Source: Nitrospirota bacterium (GTDB lineage Bacteria > Nitrospirota > UBA9217). Taken from it: a DNA stretch of 64,000 nt. Made by a program: the position numbers and the translations under genes. Under the pieces are notes generated by a model. The model did no database searches and was not told the DNA's origin. It was given only the letters and a program-made list of their open reading frames with translations. The stretch spans positions 1 through 64,000 of the forward strand of contig JAGVOT010000052.1 of the NCBI GenBank assembly GCA_020052615.1. Direction: 5' to 3'. Positions within the stretch are counted from its first letter, which is position 1. Each line of letters starts with the position of its first letter. Positions 54,230-62,754 of the stretch are shown here, piece by piece.

Positions 54230-55030
54230 ATGGTTCATCGAGCAAAAATGCTCGTAGTCGATGAGTTCCTTGATCGTCGGATGTTCCCCGCACACCGGGC
54301 AATCGCGGTTCTTCGGCACTTTTACGGTCCGGAAGCTCATGTCGAGGGCGTTCCAGAGCAGGAGCTTTCCCTTCAGCGGCTCGCCGATGCCGAGGATCGC
54401 CTTGACGACCTCGGTGGCCTGGAGGGTCCCGATAACGCCGGTCACGGCTCCGAGAATGCCCGCTTCCTGGCACGAAGGGACCATGCCCGGCGGCGGCGGG
54501 ACCTCGAAGAGGCATCGATAACAGGGTCCGTCGCCCGGGTAGATGGACATCAACTGCCCCTCGAACCGGAACACCGCGGCGCTGATAAGCGTTTTCCTGA
54601 GCATGACGCAGGCATCATTCACCAGGTACCTCGTCGGGAAATTGTCGCTCCCGTCAACGACGATATCATAGTCCTTGATGATGCCCTTGATGTTCTCCGA
54701 CGTAAGACGCTCCTTGTGCGTAGTGACTGTCACGTCGTGGTTCAGGGTCTCATAGGTCTCTTTCGCTGAGTCGGCCTTGAACACGCCGATACGGCTCGAG
54801 TTATGGGCGATCTGGCGCTGAAGGTTCGATATCTCCACGCGGTCATTGTCGATCACGCCGATGGTACCCACACCGGCGGCAGCGAGGTAGTACCCCACCG
54901 GCGAACCGAGGCCGCCTGCGCCCACGAGCACGACCTTCGCGTTCAGCAGCCGCTCCTGCCCTTCCCCGCCGACCTCGGGCAGAAGGATATGACGGCTGTA
55001 TCGCAGTATCTGGTCTTCGGTAAATTCCAT
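54227..55030 (-). CDS. moeB: E1-like sulfur-carrier adenylyltransferase (MoeB/ThiF/HcyF family)
   Basis: Activates the C-terminal glycine of a sulfur carrier by adenylation. The 267-aa enzyme has the nucleotide loop GAGGLGSP near residue 37, DNDRVEISNLQRQ, the substrate-binding arginine region, the catalytic cysteine in VPSCQEAG, and two zinc-binding CxxC pairs (CYRC and CPVC). There is no C-terminal rhodanese domain. Since the only carrier encoded nearby is the Gly-Gly-Cys-Arg protein, it is probably the partner for that protein rather than, or besides, molybdopterin or thiamine synthesis. Confidence 0.9.
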   Translation of the reverse strand: MEFTEDQILRYSRHILLPEVGGEGQERLLNAKVVLVGAGGLGSPVGYYLAAAGVGTIGVIDNDRVEISNLQRQIAHNSSRIGVFKADSAKETYETLNHDVTVTTHKERLTSENIKGIIKDYDIVVDGSDNFPTRYLVNDACVMLRKTLISAAVFRFEGQLMSIYPGDGPCYRCLFEVPPPPGMVPSCQEAGILGAVTGVIGTLQATEVVKAILGIGEPLKGKLLLWNALDMSFRTVKVPKNRDCPVCGEHPTIKELIDYEHFCSMNH

Positions 55031-55042
55031 GAGTAACCACCG

Positions 55043-55130
55043 TAAGTCGTCAGGCGTAAGGCGTCAGGGGGAAAAGACCTACGGTCCCGGCAGTATCGCC
55101 TTACCCCTTACCCCCTGCGCCTAACGGATT
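55043..55130. repeat. Inverted word-repeat element between the E1-like and TusA-like genes
   Basis: gtcgtcaggcgtaaggcgtc (55047-55066) is mirrored by cgccttaccccttaccccct and gcgcctaacgg (55096-55126). It is the same family as at 48547. Confidence 0.68.
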
Positions 55131-55388
55131 TTATTTCTTCTTCTCCTTGTCCTTGCGGACAACGATGCGCCATTCCTTCTCTCCGGTCTGCTCCACGAGC
55201 AGGACCTTTTGCCCTTCGTTCTCCATGCTCTTGGGAACGTTCTCGACGGCTGCCCTGTGGTCCAGGATGATCTCGAGCACCTCGCCTGTGTTCATCTTCT
55301 CGATCGCCAGTTTGGAGCGCACGAACGTATAGGGGCAGACCTGACCCCTGATGTCGATCGTCCTGTCAACTTTTATGTCGTCGGCCAT
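55131..55388 (-). CDS. TusA/SirA-like sulfur-transfer protein
   Basis: Small protein of 85 aa with the TusA two-layer fold. The catalytic cysteine is in CPYTFV (residue 18), a variant of the usual CPxP motif with Thr in place of the second Pro. The C-terminal half has GEVLEIILDHRAAVENVPKS. TusA-type proteins carry persulfide sulfur between enzymes. It lies between hom and the E1-like gene and could supply sulfur to the carrier, or act as its acceptor. The tail is very rich in lysine. Confidence 0.86.
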   Translation of the reverse strand: MADDIKVDRTIDIRGQVCPYTFVRSKLAIEKMNTGEVLEIILDHRAAVENVPKSMENEGQKVLLVEQTGEKEWRIVVRKDKEKKK

Positions 55389-55412
55389 CTTTTCTCCAGT
55401 GACGCTGCGGAT

Positions 55413-56726
55413 TTACTTCTGCCCTTCTTCCACCCGTATCACCATGGTCGGACCGGCGACACAGTCCATCGTATTGATCTCGGCCAGAGCGCTCCGCACG
55501 TTGCGCTCCACCGCCTCGTGGGTCATCATGACCAGGGGAACGGCTTCCGCCGCACCCCGTCCCTTCTGGATCACCGACTCGATGCTGATGTTGTTCTTTC
55601 CGAGCACTCCCGAGATCCGCGACAGGACCCCCGGCTTGTCCATGGCAGCGAACCGCAGATAATAGCACGACGTAATGTCTTCCATTTTCCGTATCTTCAG
55701 GGGCTCGCGCTCGCGAAACGCCGCCACGGGCATCCTGCCCGCGCAGCCCGACAGAATGTCCCTGCCGATGTCCATGATGTCGCTCACCACGGCGCTCCCC
55801 GTGGGCATATCGCCGGCGCCCCTGCCGGAAAACATCGTCGATCCCACGGCATTGCCGACGACGTTCAGGGCATTGAAGACCCCGTCAACCGTGGCGATGG
55901 AGAAGTCCCCGGGAAGCATGGTGGGATGCACGCGCGCTTCGACCTCGCCACGCGCTTTCTTGGTGATGGCAAGAAGCTTGATCTTGTAGCCGAGGTCGCG
56001 GGCAAAATCGATGTCCAGGGGCGTGATCTTCGAAATGCCCTCGGTGTAGATGTCCTCGAACTTCACCGGCGTGCCGAAGGCCAGCATGGTCAGGATCGCG
56101 AGCTTATGGGCTGAATCGATTCCCTCGATATCGAAGGTCGGATCGGCCTCGGCATATCCTTTCGCCTGTGCCTCTTTGAGCACCTCGTCGAACTTCCTTC
56201 CCTCGTTCGTCATGAGGGTCAGGATGTAGTTGCACGTACCGTTCACGATCCCGTAAATGGATTCGATCTGGTTCGCCGCGAGTCCGTCCCTGAGCGATCT
56301 GAGAATGGGAATGCCCCCTGCCACGGACGCCTCGAAGCCCACGGTCACTCCGGCCTTTTGCGCGGCGGCATAGATCTCCTCGCCGTGAACGGCAAGGAGC
56401 GCCTTGTTCGCCGTCACCACGTGCTTCTTGTGCTTGATCGCATCAAGGATGAACTCCTTGGCAGGTTTGTACCCGCCGATGAGCTCAACCACGATGTCGA
56501 TGTCGGGATCGGTGATGAGCCCTTTTGCGTCGTTCGTAAGCTGCACATCGCCGAGTTTGACGCCCCGGTCGCGCTTGATGTCCAGGTCGGCGATCTTCTT
56601 GAGCTTCACGGGGATGCCCAACCTCCGCTTGATGATGTCCGCGTTCTCAATAAGGATGCACGCGGTCCCCGAACCCACGGTCCCGAAACCGATGATACCG
56701 ACGTTGATGGATTTTTTCGATGTCAT
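55413..56726 (-). CDS. hom: Homoserine dehydrogenase
   Basis: Reduces aspartate semialdehyde to homoserine, the branch to threonine and methionine. The 437-aa enzyme has the Rossmann motif GFGTVG at residues 13-18, VTANKALLA, GTCNYILTLM, EADPTFDIEGIDSAHK with the catalytic Lys and Asp, and a C-terminal ACT domain (PGVLSRISGVLGKNNISIES). ATG 56726 with agagga is clearly better than the further upstream frame. A predicted promoter at 57019-57047 gives it a leader of about 285 bases, long enough for a regulatory RNA. Confidence 0.95.
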   Translation of the reverse strand: MTSKKSINVGIIGFGTVGSGTACILIENADIIKRRLGIPVKLKKIADLDIKRDRGVKLGDVQLTNDAKGLITDPDIDIVVELIGGYKPAKEFILDAIKHKKHVVTANKALLAVHGEEIYAAAQKAGVTVGFEASVAGGIPILRSLRDGLAANQIESIYGIVNGTCNYILTLMTNEGRKFDEVLKEAQAKGYAEADPTFDIEGIDSAHKLAILTMLAFGTPVKFEDIYTEGISKITPLDIDFARDLGYKIKLLAITKKARGEVEARVHPTMLPGDFSIATVDGVFNALNVVGNAVGSTMFSGRGAGDMPTGSAVVSDIMDIGRDILSGCAGRMPVAAFREREPLKIRKMEDITSCYYLRFAAMDKPGVLSRISGVLGKNNISIESVIQKGRGAAEAVPLVMMTHEAVERNVRSALAEINTMDCVAGPTMVIRVEEGQK

Positions 56727-57011
56727 TTTTACTTCCTCTCTGCAAATAGCAGATCCAAAAGTGCGGATCCGCAATTATCGTTATGTGACAATGATCTCAG
56801 CGCCTTGCGGCGAGCTGCGGAGATCGCGCCCGCTCCCGGACGCATCATACAAACATCTGGACGCTTGTCTTTGGATGTTTATTGTGATGCCTTTTTGATA
56901 TTTGCCGCTTGTGATCCGGGCTCCGCAGTGGTAAGCGCGAGAGGGGAAGACCTTCCTTATATCCTCTTGTTTCTAAAGAATTTATTGTGATTGTACGAGC
57001 TGAAAAAGAAC
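56727..57011 (-). other. Long 5' leader of hom, possible regulatory RNA
   Basis: The leader predicted from the -10 at 57019 runs about 285 bases to the hom start. It contains several short inverted repeats (aaacatc with gatgttt at 56851-56880, tgcggatccgca at 56762-56773) but no known riboswitch motif that I can recognise. No coding region is seen on either strand. The 57048-57175 stretch upstream of the promoter is also empty. Confidence 0.4.
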
Positions 57012-57018
57012 AAGGCTG

Positions 57019-57047
57019 ATAATAAAACACCTTGGAACGTTTGTCAA
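57019..57047 (-). promoter_or_regulatory. Sigma-70 promoter of hom
   Basis: On the minus strand, ttgaca (complement of 57042-57047), a 17-base spacer, and tattat (complement of 57019-57024). Both hexamers match the consensus closely. Confidence 0.8.
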
Positions 57048-57175
57048 TATAAAATCCAAAATGCAGGAGGGAATTCCATCGGGAAATTGCATGGTTATCC
57101 GATTTTTTGCCGGCGCGGAGACTTGAGATACAGGCAAGGAGTATCGCGGTCGCGAAAATTAAAATCCGCTGGGGA

Positions 57176-58762
57176 TCAGAACCTCTTTTCCTTCATCAGG
57201 TCTTCTTTGAATTTCTCTACCTGCTGATCCCGCTCGGCCGCACTCCATCCGAGCTCACGGGCCATGATCCCTGCGATCCGCGTCGCCTGCTGCTCGCCGC
57301 GGGTCGCAGTGATGCCCGTATGCATTCTCCGAAGAAGGACATCAGAGATGGTCTTCGCGCCTTCTTCACGGATCCCGTACAGGACCTGGGCGTAGATGTC
57401 CCGGCTTTCCGGAGAGATCTGCTCGGCAAGACGCCGATCTTCTCCCATGAACTGCAACACCTTTGCCGTCCGCGATCCGTAGAAGTGGATAAGATGCCGC
57501 ACGGTCCCCGATTCGACGCCAAAGCGCTCGGCCAGCTGCGGCACGGTCTCTCTCACGTACTCGTCCAGATCCGCGGGAAGGCTCCCGGCAAGCGGTTCCC
57601 TCTGTGTCACGCACACGGCTTTCCTGCCGAGCCTCTTGCATGCTTCATCCACGACGTCCTCCGCCATGTTGCGATAGGTCGTGTACTTGCCGCCGGCAAT
57701 GGTGATGATGCGACCCGTCCGCCCCTCCGGGATCACCCGATGCTTGCGCGAGATCCTGCTCTCCCGCTCGCCCTCGAACGCCAGTGGTCGTATGCCCGCG
57801 TAGGTGTAGAGGATCGATCCCTTCGTGAGGTTCAGTCCCGGCAGGACGCGTCTGCTCTCGTTCAGGAGATAGTCGACATCGCCGGTATCCGCGTGGACCT
57901 CGTCCAGGTCGCCGTCGTATTTTGTATCGGTCGTACCGATAAGGGACCATCTGTCCATCGGGATGATGAAGAACATCCTGCCGTCCTTCGACGCTACGAA
58001 GAGCGATTGTTCGGACAGCTTCGGAACGATCAGATGAATGCCCTTGGTCGGACAGATGATCTTTTTTCCGTCGATCCCGCCGGCCTTGCGGACCTGGTCG
58101 ACCCAGGGCCCCCCTGCGTTGATAAGCACCCGGGAACGGTAGGTCGCCCTGGCCCCGGTCATTGTATCGCGGGCGGTCACGACGACGCCGTCGGCGATCT
58201 CCTCGATCTTCTCGGCCCCGGCATAGTTCATCACCGTCGCGCCCGCCTCCCGCGCTGCGATGATGTTCTCGATCACCAGCCGCTCCGGCAGGATGATCTG
58301 GTGGTCGTAGAACAGGGCGCTCCCCTTCAGACCCGAACGGTTCAGATGGGGCTCCAGGGACAGGGTCTTTTCCGTTCCGGACGTGAAGTAACGGGGGAGG
58401 TCCTTTTCGCGGGACAACAGTTCATAGAGATGAATGCCGACGGAGATGGCGGCCCTTCCGTGCGGATCGCCCTGGTAGATGGGGATCAGGATCGGCATGG
58501 GCGTTATGAGATACGGCGCCTGCCTGCGAAGGATGGCCCTTTCACGGAGCGCCTCGGCAACAAGGTCTACCTCGAAGTTCGCCAGATACCGCAGCCCGCC
58601 GTGAACGAGACGCGTGGTCTTCGAGCTCACCCCGGACGCATAGTCGCGCTTCTCCAAAAGCAGCGTCGAAAGCCCTCGCAACGCGGCGTCACGCGCCACC
58701 CCGGCGCCGGTAACCCCGCCGCCGATGACGATGAGGTCGAGGATCCTCTGATCAGCGTTCAT
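57176..58762 (-). CDS. glpD: FAD-dependent glycerol-3-phosphate dehydrogenase
   Basis: Membrane-associated flavoprotein that oxidises glycerol-3-phosphate to dihydroxyacetone phosphate and passes electrons to quinone. The 528-aa protein has the FAD loop GGGVTG at residues 14-19, GLSTLLLEKRDYASGVSSKT, HGGLRYL, and the C-terminal GGKYTTYR with ATRGEQQ segments. It overlaps the upstream hypothetical gene by four bases. With the glycerophosphodiesterase further upstream it could salvage glycerol phosphate from lipids. Confidence 0.94.
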   Translation of the reverse strand: MNADQRILDLIVIGGGVTGAGVARDAALRGLSTLLLEKRDYASGVSSKTTRLVHGGLRYLANFEVDLVAEALRERAILRRQAPYLITPMPILIPIYQGDPHGRAAISVGIHLYELLSREKDLPRYFTSGTEKTLSLEPHLNRSGLKGSALFYDHQIILPERLVIENIIAAREAGATVMNYAGAEKIEEIADGVVVTARDTMTGARATYRSRVLINAGGPWVDQVRKAGGIDGKKIICPTKGIHLIVPKLSEQSLFVASKDGRMFFIIPMDRWSLIGTTDTKYDGDLDEVHADTGDVDYLLNESRRVLPGLNLTKGSILYTYAGIRPLAFEGERESRISRKHRVIPEGRTGRIITIAGGKYTTYRNMAEDVVDEACKRLGRKAVCVTQREPLAGSLPADLDEYVRETVPQLAERFGVESGTVRHLIHFYGSRTAKVLQFMGEDRRLAEQISPESRDIYAQVLYGIREEGAKTISDVLLRRMHTGITATRGEQQATRIAGIMARELGWSAAERDQQVEKFKEDLMKEKRF

Positions 58763-59670
58763 TCGGTATTGCCCTGCTGTGCCGGGTACTTGACCCGGTA
58801 TTGAAGCTTGCCGGTCCGGTCATGGTCGAAGTAACCGAACGTTCCCAGGTCCCCGTAGGATTCGAGGGACCCGAGCAGTTTCCCGTCGGCGCCGAACATC
58901 CGCTGAAAACGATAGGTCGCCCCTTCGCGGGAAGTCGAGACGTAGTCGATGACCTGGACCCGCTCCACCTTGCCGCCCTGCTCCCGGTCCTCCTTCTTCT
59001 CTCCGACGAGATTGATGGACGACGTGTTGGTGTCGGTCATCAACCAGCCCGCCCGAAGGTACTCCCCCTTCTCCGTCTTGATCGAATGGATGTAATACCC
59101 CATGATCTCATGCACGAGCCAGGGCAGGGCATCAGGCCGGAAAGGCCCCTTTACCCGTGAGACCACCGCGCCGTTAAAATCATAGGTGGCGAACACCGGA
59201 CCCTGCTCCTTCGTCAGCAGAGCAGCATCGTTCCGGACCCTGGTGAGCGTGTCTGCGGAATAGCCTTTACCGTCCACCCGGGCAAGATTCACGGAAGAAG
59301 CGATCCTTTCCTTGAAGAGAAGGAGCTGCTTCACCAGTTCGTCAACGACCGGCTGGGGGACTATTCCCGCGCTGTCACGCTGACCCCTGTCCTTGGGCTC
59401 GCTATCACGCGGGCGCTTGCCCTTCGGATCGTTTTTGCGCGGGCGTTTGCCCTTCTGCTCACTGTCACGCGGGCCTCCGTTCTTCTGCTCGAGAAGGTCG
59501 GCACCCTTGAACAGGATGATGCGGCGTCCCGACCCTGCCGCCGACAGGAATTCCTGCTCTGACAACAGGGGGATATCCTTCTCTGCTGCGTAGATTGTCC
59601 CGTCATGCGGTCCCTCGAGTGCAAGCGGGATCGCGACAAGCAATATGAGCGATCTAAAGATGTGCCTCAT
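58759..59670 (-). CDS. Secreted hypothetical protein with charged tandem repeats
   Basis: Exported protein of 303 aa with a signal peptide to about residue 29. Residues 66-100 hold four imperfect repeats of the type KGKRPRxxxPK/GPRDSEQK, strongly basic and probably disordered. The remaining 200 residues form a mixed alpha/beta domain with EIMGYYIHSIKTEKGEYLRAGWL. No family is recognised. It overlaps glpD (ATGA), so it is co-translated with it. The role is unknown; a periplasmic or surface function is inferred only from the signal. Confidence 0.72.
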   Translation of the reverse strand: MRHIFRSLILLVAIPLALEGPHDGTIYAAEKDIPLLSEQEFLSAAGSGRRIILFKGADLLEQKNGGPRDSEQKGKRPRKNDPKGKRPRDSEPKDRGQRDSAGIVPQPVVDELVKQLLLFKERIASSVNLARVDGKGYSADTLTRVRNDAALLTKEQGPVFATYDFNGAVVSRVKGPFRPDALPWLVHEIMGYYIHSIKTEKGEYLRAGWLMTDTNTSSINLVGEKKEDREQGGKVERVQVIDYVSTSREGATYRFQRMFGADGKLLGSLESYGDLGTFGYFDHDRTGKLQYRVKYPAQQGNTE

Positions 59671-59814
59671 GAAGATATTAGAAAAGCTCCTTCCGGGAAA
59701 GATCGCTTGAGAAGGCCAGATTCAAACACATAATCCCACAGAACCACGCATTTTGCGAAATAAATTCCAATTATTTCCCACTTCAATCAATAGCTTAAAA
59801 TATAATTACCATTT

Positions 59815-60513
59815 TTACCCCACAATAGATCTTAGCATTATGGGCTCATTACTATATATTCCATCGACACCCCAGGAGATAAACTGCTCTGCCTCATCCT
59901 CTTTATCGATGGTCCAGACATAGACCTTGATATTCCTGCTATGGCATGAGGAAATGAGTTCACGGGAAACGGTTTTCCTGTTCAAACTGATGACCGGGTA
60001 ACCCTTTGAGCGGTATGCGCTCACCTCCGACGGCGCGAAGGCATCAAATATCCCGGCCGCCGGCACGTTTGGCATCACCCGTTTCGCTTCGATGATCTCC
60101 CGTTCTTTGAACGACGAGATCATCAGTCCCCCTTGGTAACCCGTTCCGACGATATGCGCTGCGGTCAGCGCACCGGCGCCTTCGCTCTTGATCTCAATGT
60201 TCAGGCTTGCCTTGCCGGCTACAAGAGAAAGCACATCGCTCAGGCTCGGGATGCATTCGCCGTTCTTCAGCCTGACCCTGGCGATATCGTCCGACAGTGA
60301 CCGTTCAATATCGATATTGCTTTCTGCGGTCCGCCCGGTCTCCTTATCATGCATCACATAAAGATTGTTATCGCGGCTTTTCCGTATGTCGAACTCGATC
60401 ATATCCACCGGAATGGAAAGAGCAAGCCTGAAGGCTTCAAGGGAATTTTCAAGAGCGCGGGAGGAGTCTCCCCGATGGGCGATGACAAGGGGTTTGGGCA
60501 TAGAATCTGTCAT
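59815..60513 (-). CDS. ugpQ: Glycerophosphodiester phosphodiesterase
   Basis: Cytoplasmic phosphodiesterase of 232 aa releasing glycerol-3-phosphate from deacylated phospholipid. The GDPD active site is complete: His13-Arg14, Glu22-Asn23, Glu40, Asp42, and His55-Asp56. SLNIEIKSE and the C-terminal VWTIDKEDEAEQFISWGVDGIYSN are also standard. No signal peptide is present, as in UgpQ rather than GlpQ. It shares direction with glpD, which would use the product. No Pho box was found upstream. Confidence 0.93.
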   Translation of the reverse strand: MTDSMPKPLVIAHRGDSSRALENSLEAFRLALSIPVDMIEFDIRKSRDNNLYVMHDKETGRTAESNIDIERSLSDDIARVRLKNGECIPSLSDVLSLVAGKASLNIEIKSEGAGALTAAHIVGTGYQGGLMISSFKEREIIEAKRVMPNVPAAGIFDAFAPSEVSAYRSKGYPVISLNRKTVSRELISSCHSRNIKVYVWTIDKEDEAEQFISWGVDGIYSNEPIMLRSIVG

Positions 60514-60654
60514 GAAGCAGTCATGGGGCAGTCATAACGCAGTCTAAAGGCAATCGAACTCAGCAATGATTTAACTGCTTCACAACTGCATTATGACAGA
60601 TTCCCGGCTGATCCACGACTGCAATTCAACTGCATCTCGACTTCAGTTCGACTG
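60514..60654. repeat. Word repeats between the patatin-like and diesterase genes
   Basis: gcagtcatggggcagtcata (60528-60547) followed by acgcagtct, with inverted relatives taactgcttcacaactgcat (60572-60591). It fills the gap between the two genes. Confidence 0.6.
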
Positions 60655-61605
60655 TTACTTCGGTCCTACAACCTTTTCCAGAATGATGTCCTTGATGACC
60701 TTGATCTGGTCCACGAGCTTCCTTGGCGGGACAGCTGCGCGGTGGATGGCGCTCCGGATGGCCACCATGCGTTCGAGCGTGGCAAGCTCCCCTTGCCGGA
60801 TGAGCTCGCGGGGGTCACTGAAGTCCGCCCAGTGAATATGACCCACTGCCGGATGGACAGAAACATCGGCCTCCTCGAGGAGGAGCTCGTTCAGGAACAC
60901 CCGGGTCACCGCGTCGGCCCGGAGCACGATGTCCAGGCCGGACGTATCGCTGAACTGGGCAATCTCGCTCGAGACATCAACGGCGATGACCACATCGGCG
61001 CCCATGTTCTGAGCGCAGATAACAGGGACGCGCTCGACCCATCCCCCGTCGACCAGCGTCATGTCGCCATCCTTCACCGGCGGAAAGATCCCCGGCAGGG
61101 CGCAGCTCGCCCGTACCGCTGTCCGCAGCGAGCCGCTCGTATAGACAACCCGCTTTCCGTTGCGGATATCGGTGGCAACGCACCCGAAGGGGATATTGGT
61201 GTCCTCTATATTGATATCGGGGATCAGAGGGTTCAGAAACTCCTCGTACTCCCTTTCCGATATGAAGGCGGGCTTGGTGGCGGTAACTCCCCAGAAATAC
61301 CCCTTGCGGATAAGGTTCGCCATGTCGGCGAAAAAACCATGGTTATTACTGGGCTGTTCCAAACGACGGATGAACTCAAGGCGGGTCTTGCGGGAACGGA
61401 AACTGCGAAGATACTGGTCCACCCTGCCGATCCAGTACCCTGCATCGGGTTGGGAAGCATACAGCCCCCCCATGAGGGCACCAAGACTGGTTCCCGCGAT
61501 CATATCGACGGGCAGTTTGGCATCCTCAAAGACCTTGAGCACGCCGAGATGAGCAAGACCTCGCGCCGCCCCGCCGCCCAATGCCAGACATATCTTTGGT
61601 TCCAT
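60655..61605 (-). CDS. Patatin-like phospholipase/esterase (RssA type)
   Basis: Soluble serine hydrolase of 316 aa with a catalytic Ser-Asp dyad. The oxyanion loop is GGGAARG (10-16), the nucleophile Ser40 is in GTSLG, and the Asp is in VDGGWVERVP. There is no signal peptide or membrane segment, so it probably acts on membrane lipids or thioesters from the cytoplasm. It lies upstream of a glycerophosphodiesterase, suggesting sequential removal of acyl chains and head group. I took ATG 61605 over a TTG one codon before. Confidence 0.9.
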   Translation of the reverse strand: MEPKICLALGGGAARGLAHLGVLKVFEDAKLPVDMIAGTSLGALMGGLYASQPDAGYWIGRVDQYLRSFRSRKTRLEFIRRLEQPSNNHGFFADMANLIRKGYFWGVTATKPAFISEREYEEFLNPLIPDINIEDTNIPFGCVATDIRNGKRVVYTSGSLRTAVRASCALPGIFPPVKDGDMTLVDGGWVERVPVICAQNMGADVVIAVDVSSEIAQFSDTSGLDIVLRADAVTRVFLNELLLEEADVSVHPAVGHIHWADFSDPRELIRQGELATLERMVAIRSAIHRAAVPPRKLVDQIKVIKDIILEKVVGPK

Positions 61606-61842
61606 CAATCTTTCCGGAGCTTAATGGGATTTAGCTTCACTGGTCATCAGATGATAGCATCGGTATGAAAAAGAGTAAAGCAAAAGATTTCTTCAACAGA
61701 GCACCTCATGCCATGATTAAATAGTCAATGATATTTCGTCCTGAATCTAACGTAAGCGACACTACTGGTTTTTTTTAAATTATTCTCTCCCCAGCAGGAA
61801 AAGATATAAACAGCATTTTCATCAACGATATGACAGCTCAGT

Positions 61843-61920
61843 TTCATATTATGAACATAAAAAAGTCATAAATTTCCTTGACATGATTTAAATAAAAATG
61901 GTAACGTTCAGTTTATGAAC
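61843..61920 (+). promoter_or_regulatory. Promoter and paired palindromes before the winged-helix regulator
   Basis: ttcatattatgaa (61843-61855) and gttcagtttatgaac (61906-61920) are two related palindromes; the second covers the start codon. Between them ttgaca (61878-61883) and a weak -10 about 61902 form a promoter. This fits autoregulation by the encoded protein. The rest of the 61609-61914 gap is AT-rich with nothing else visible. Confidence 0.55.
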
Positions 61921-62550
61921 AAAGGATTGGCCGGCTCGGCTTCTTCGGAGTCAGGGCGTTATCGGGACCTTCAGATCCTTGACGAACTATCGAACAATGA
62001 TGCTTTAACGCAACGCGACCTGAGCAAGCGAATGGGCATGGCTCTTGGCCTCGTCAACTCCTACCTCAAGAACCTCATCGCCAAAGGCTATATTACCGTC
62101 AAGAACATCCCGTCGAAGCGCTATGCATACTACCTCACGCCCAACGGATTTGCTGAGAAGACCAGGCTGGCCTACGACCTTCTGCATGACTACACCCGAA
62201 TCTATCGTGAGGCCAAGAACAACTATCGCCAGCTCTTTTTCGAACTCGAGCGCTCCGGGGCGAAGCGCATCGTCTTCGCCGGCGCCGATGAGGTGGCTGA
62301 GTTCGCTTATATCACCCTGCAGGAAACGAAGCTTCAGCTCGTTGGTATCTACGATCCGGAAAAGGTTGGAGAGAAGTTCTTCAACCTTGTCGTTCATTCC
62401 TTTCGGGAGATCGATGCACAGCACTATGACTGTATCCTGGTGACATCTTACCTTCGCCGGGATCAGCTTCGCAGAGAACTCATAACCTCGGGAGCAAGAA
62501 AACAGGATATTAAGACCATTTTTCCTGTGGAAGAAGAACGAGACAAATAA
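61915..62550 (+). CDS. Winged-helix transcription regulator of a polysaccharide locus
   Basis: Regulator of 211 aa. Residues 18-75 form a winged helix (LQILDELSNNDALTQRDLSK, then VNSYLKNLIAKGYI) of the MarR/EPS-associated type. Residues 110-205 contain a Rossmann-like half (KRIVFAGADEVAEFAYITLQ and LQLVGIYDPEKVGEKFF), which might bind a nucleotide or sugar nucleotide. Proteins of this kind commonly stand at the head of exopolysaccharide or lipopolysaccharide clusters in Nitrospirota and deltaproteobacteria. HisH/HisF-like sugar-amidation genes follow. Confidence 0.82.
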   Translation: MNKGLAGSASSESGRYRDLQILDELSNNDALTQRDLSKRMGMALGLVNSYLKNLIAKGYITVKNIPSKRYAYYLTPNGFAEKTRLAYDLLHDYTRIYREAKNNYRQLFFELERSGAKRIVFAGADEVAEFAYITLQETKLQLVGIYDPEKVGEKFFNLVVHSFREIDAQHYDCILVTSYLRRDQLRRELITSGARKQDIKTIFPVEEERDK

Positions 62551-62754
62551 TCGGTCATCAATGCCACCCAAAAAAGAATATATGTTTATCATCTCAACGA
62601 ACTTTCCTTTACAGCAGGGCAGATCTGGCCGGGGCGGACAGGCACCCGGCATTGAAGGCAACGATGACCCTTCCCTGTCTGGTAACGAAGATGGTCGCGG
62701 AGACATCCACTGTCCTCGCCCGAACGCAATAAAGCCGACAAGGAACAGCACCCC

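Noticed and set aside
20541-60654. CRISPR array
   Set aside because: The repeated words are short, variable and inverted, with no regular direct repeats and spacers and no cas genes.
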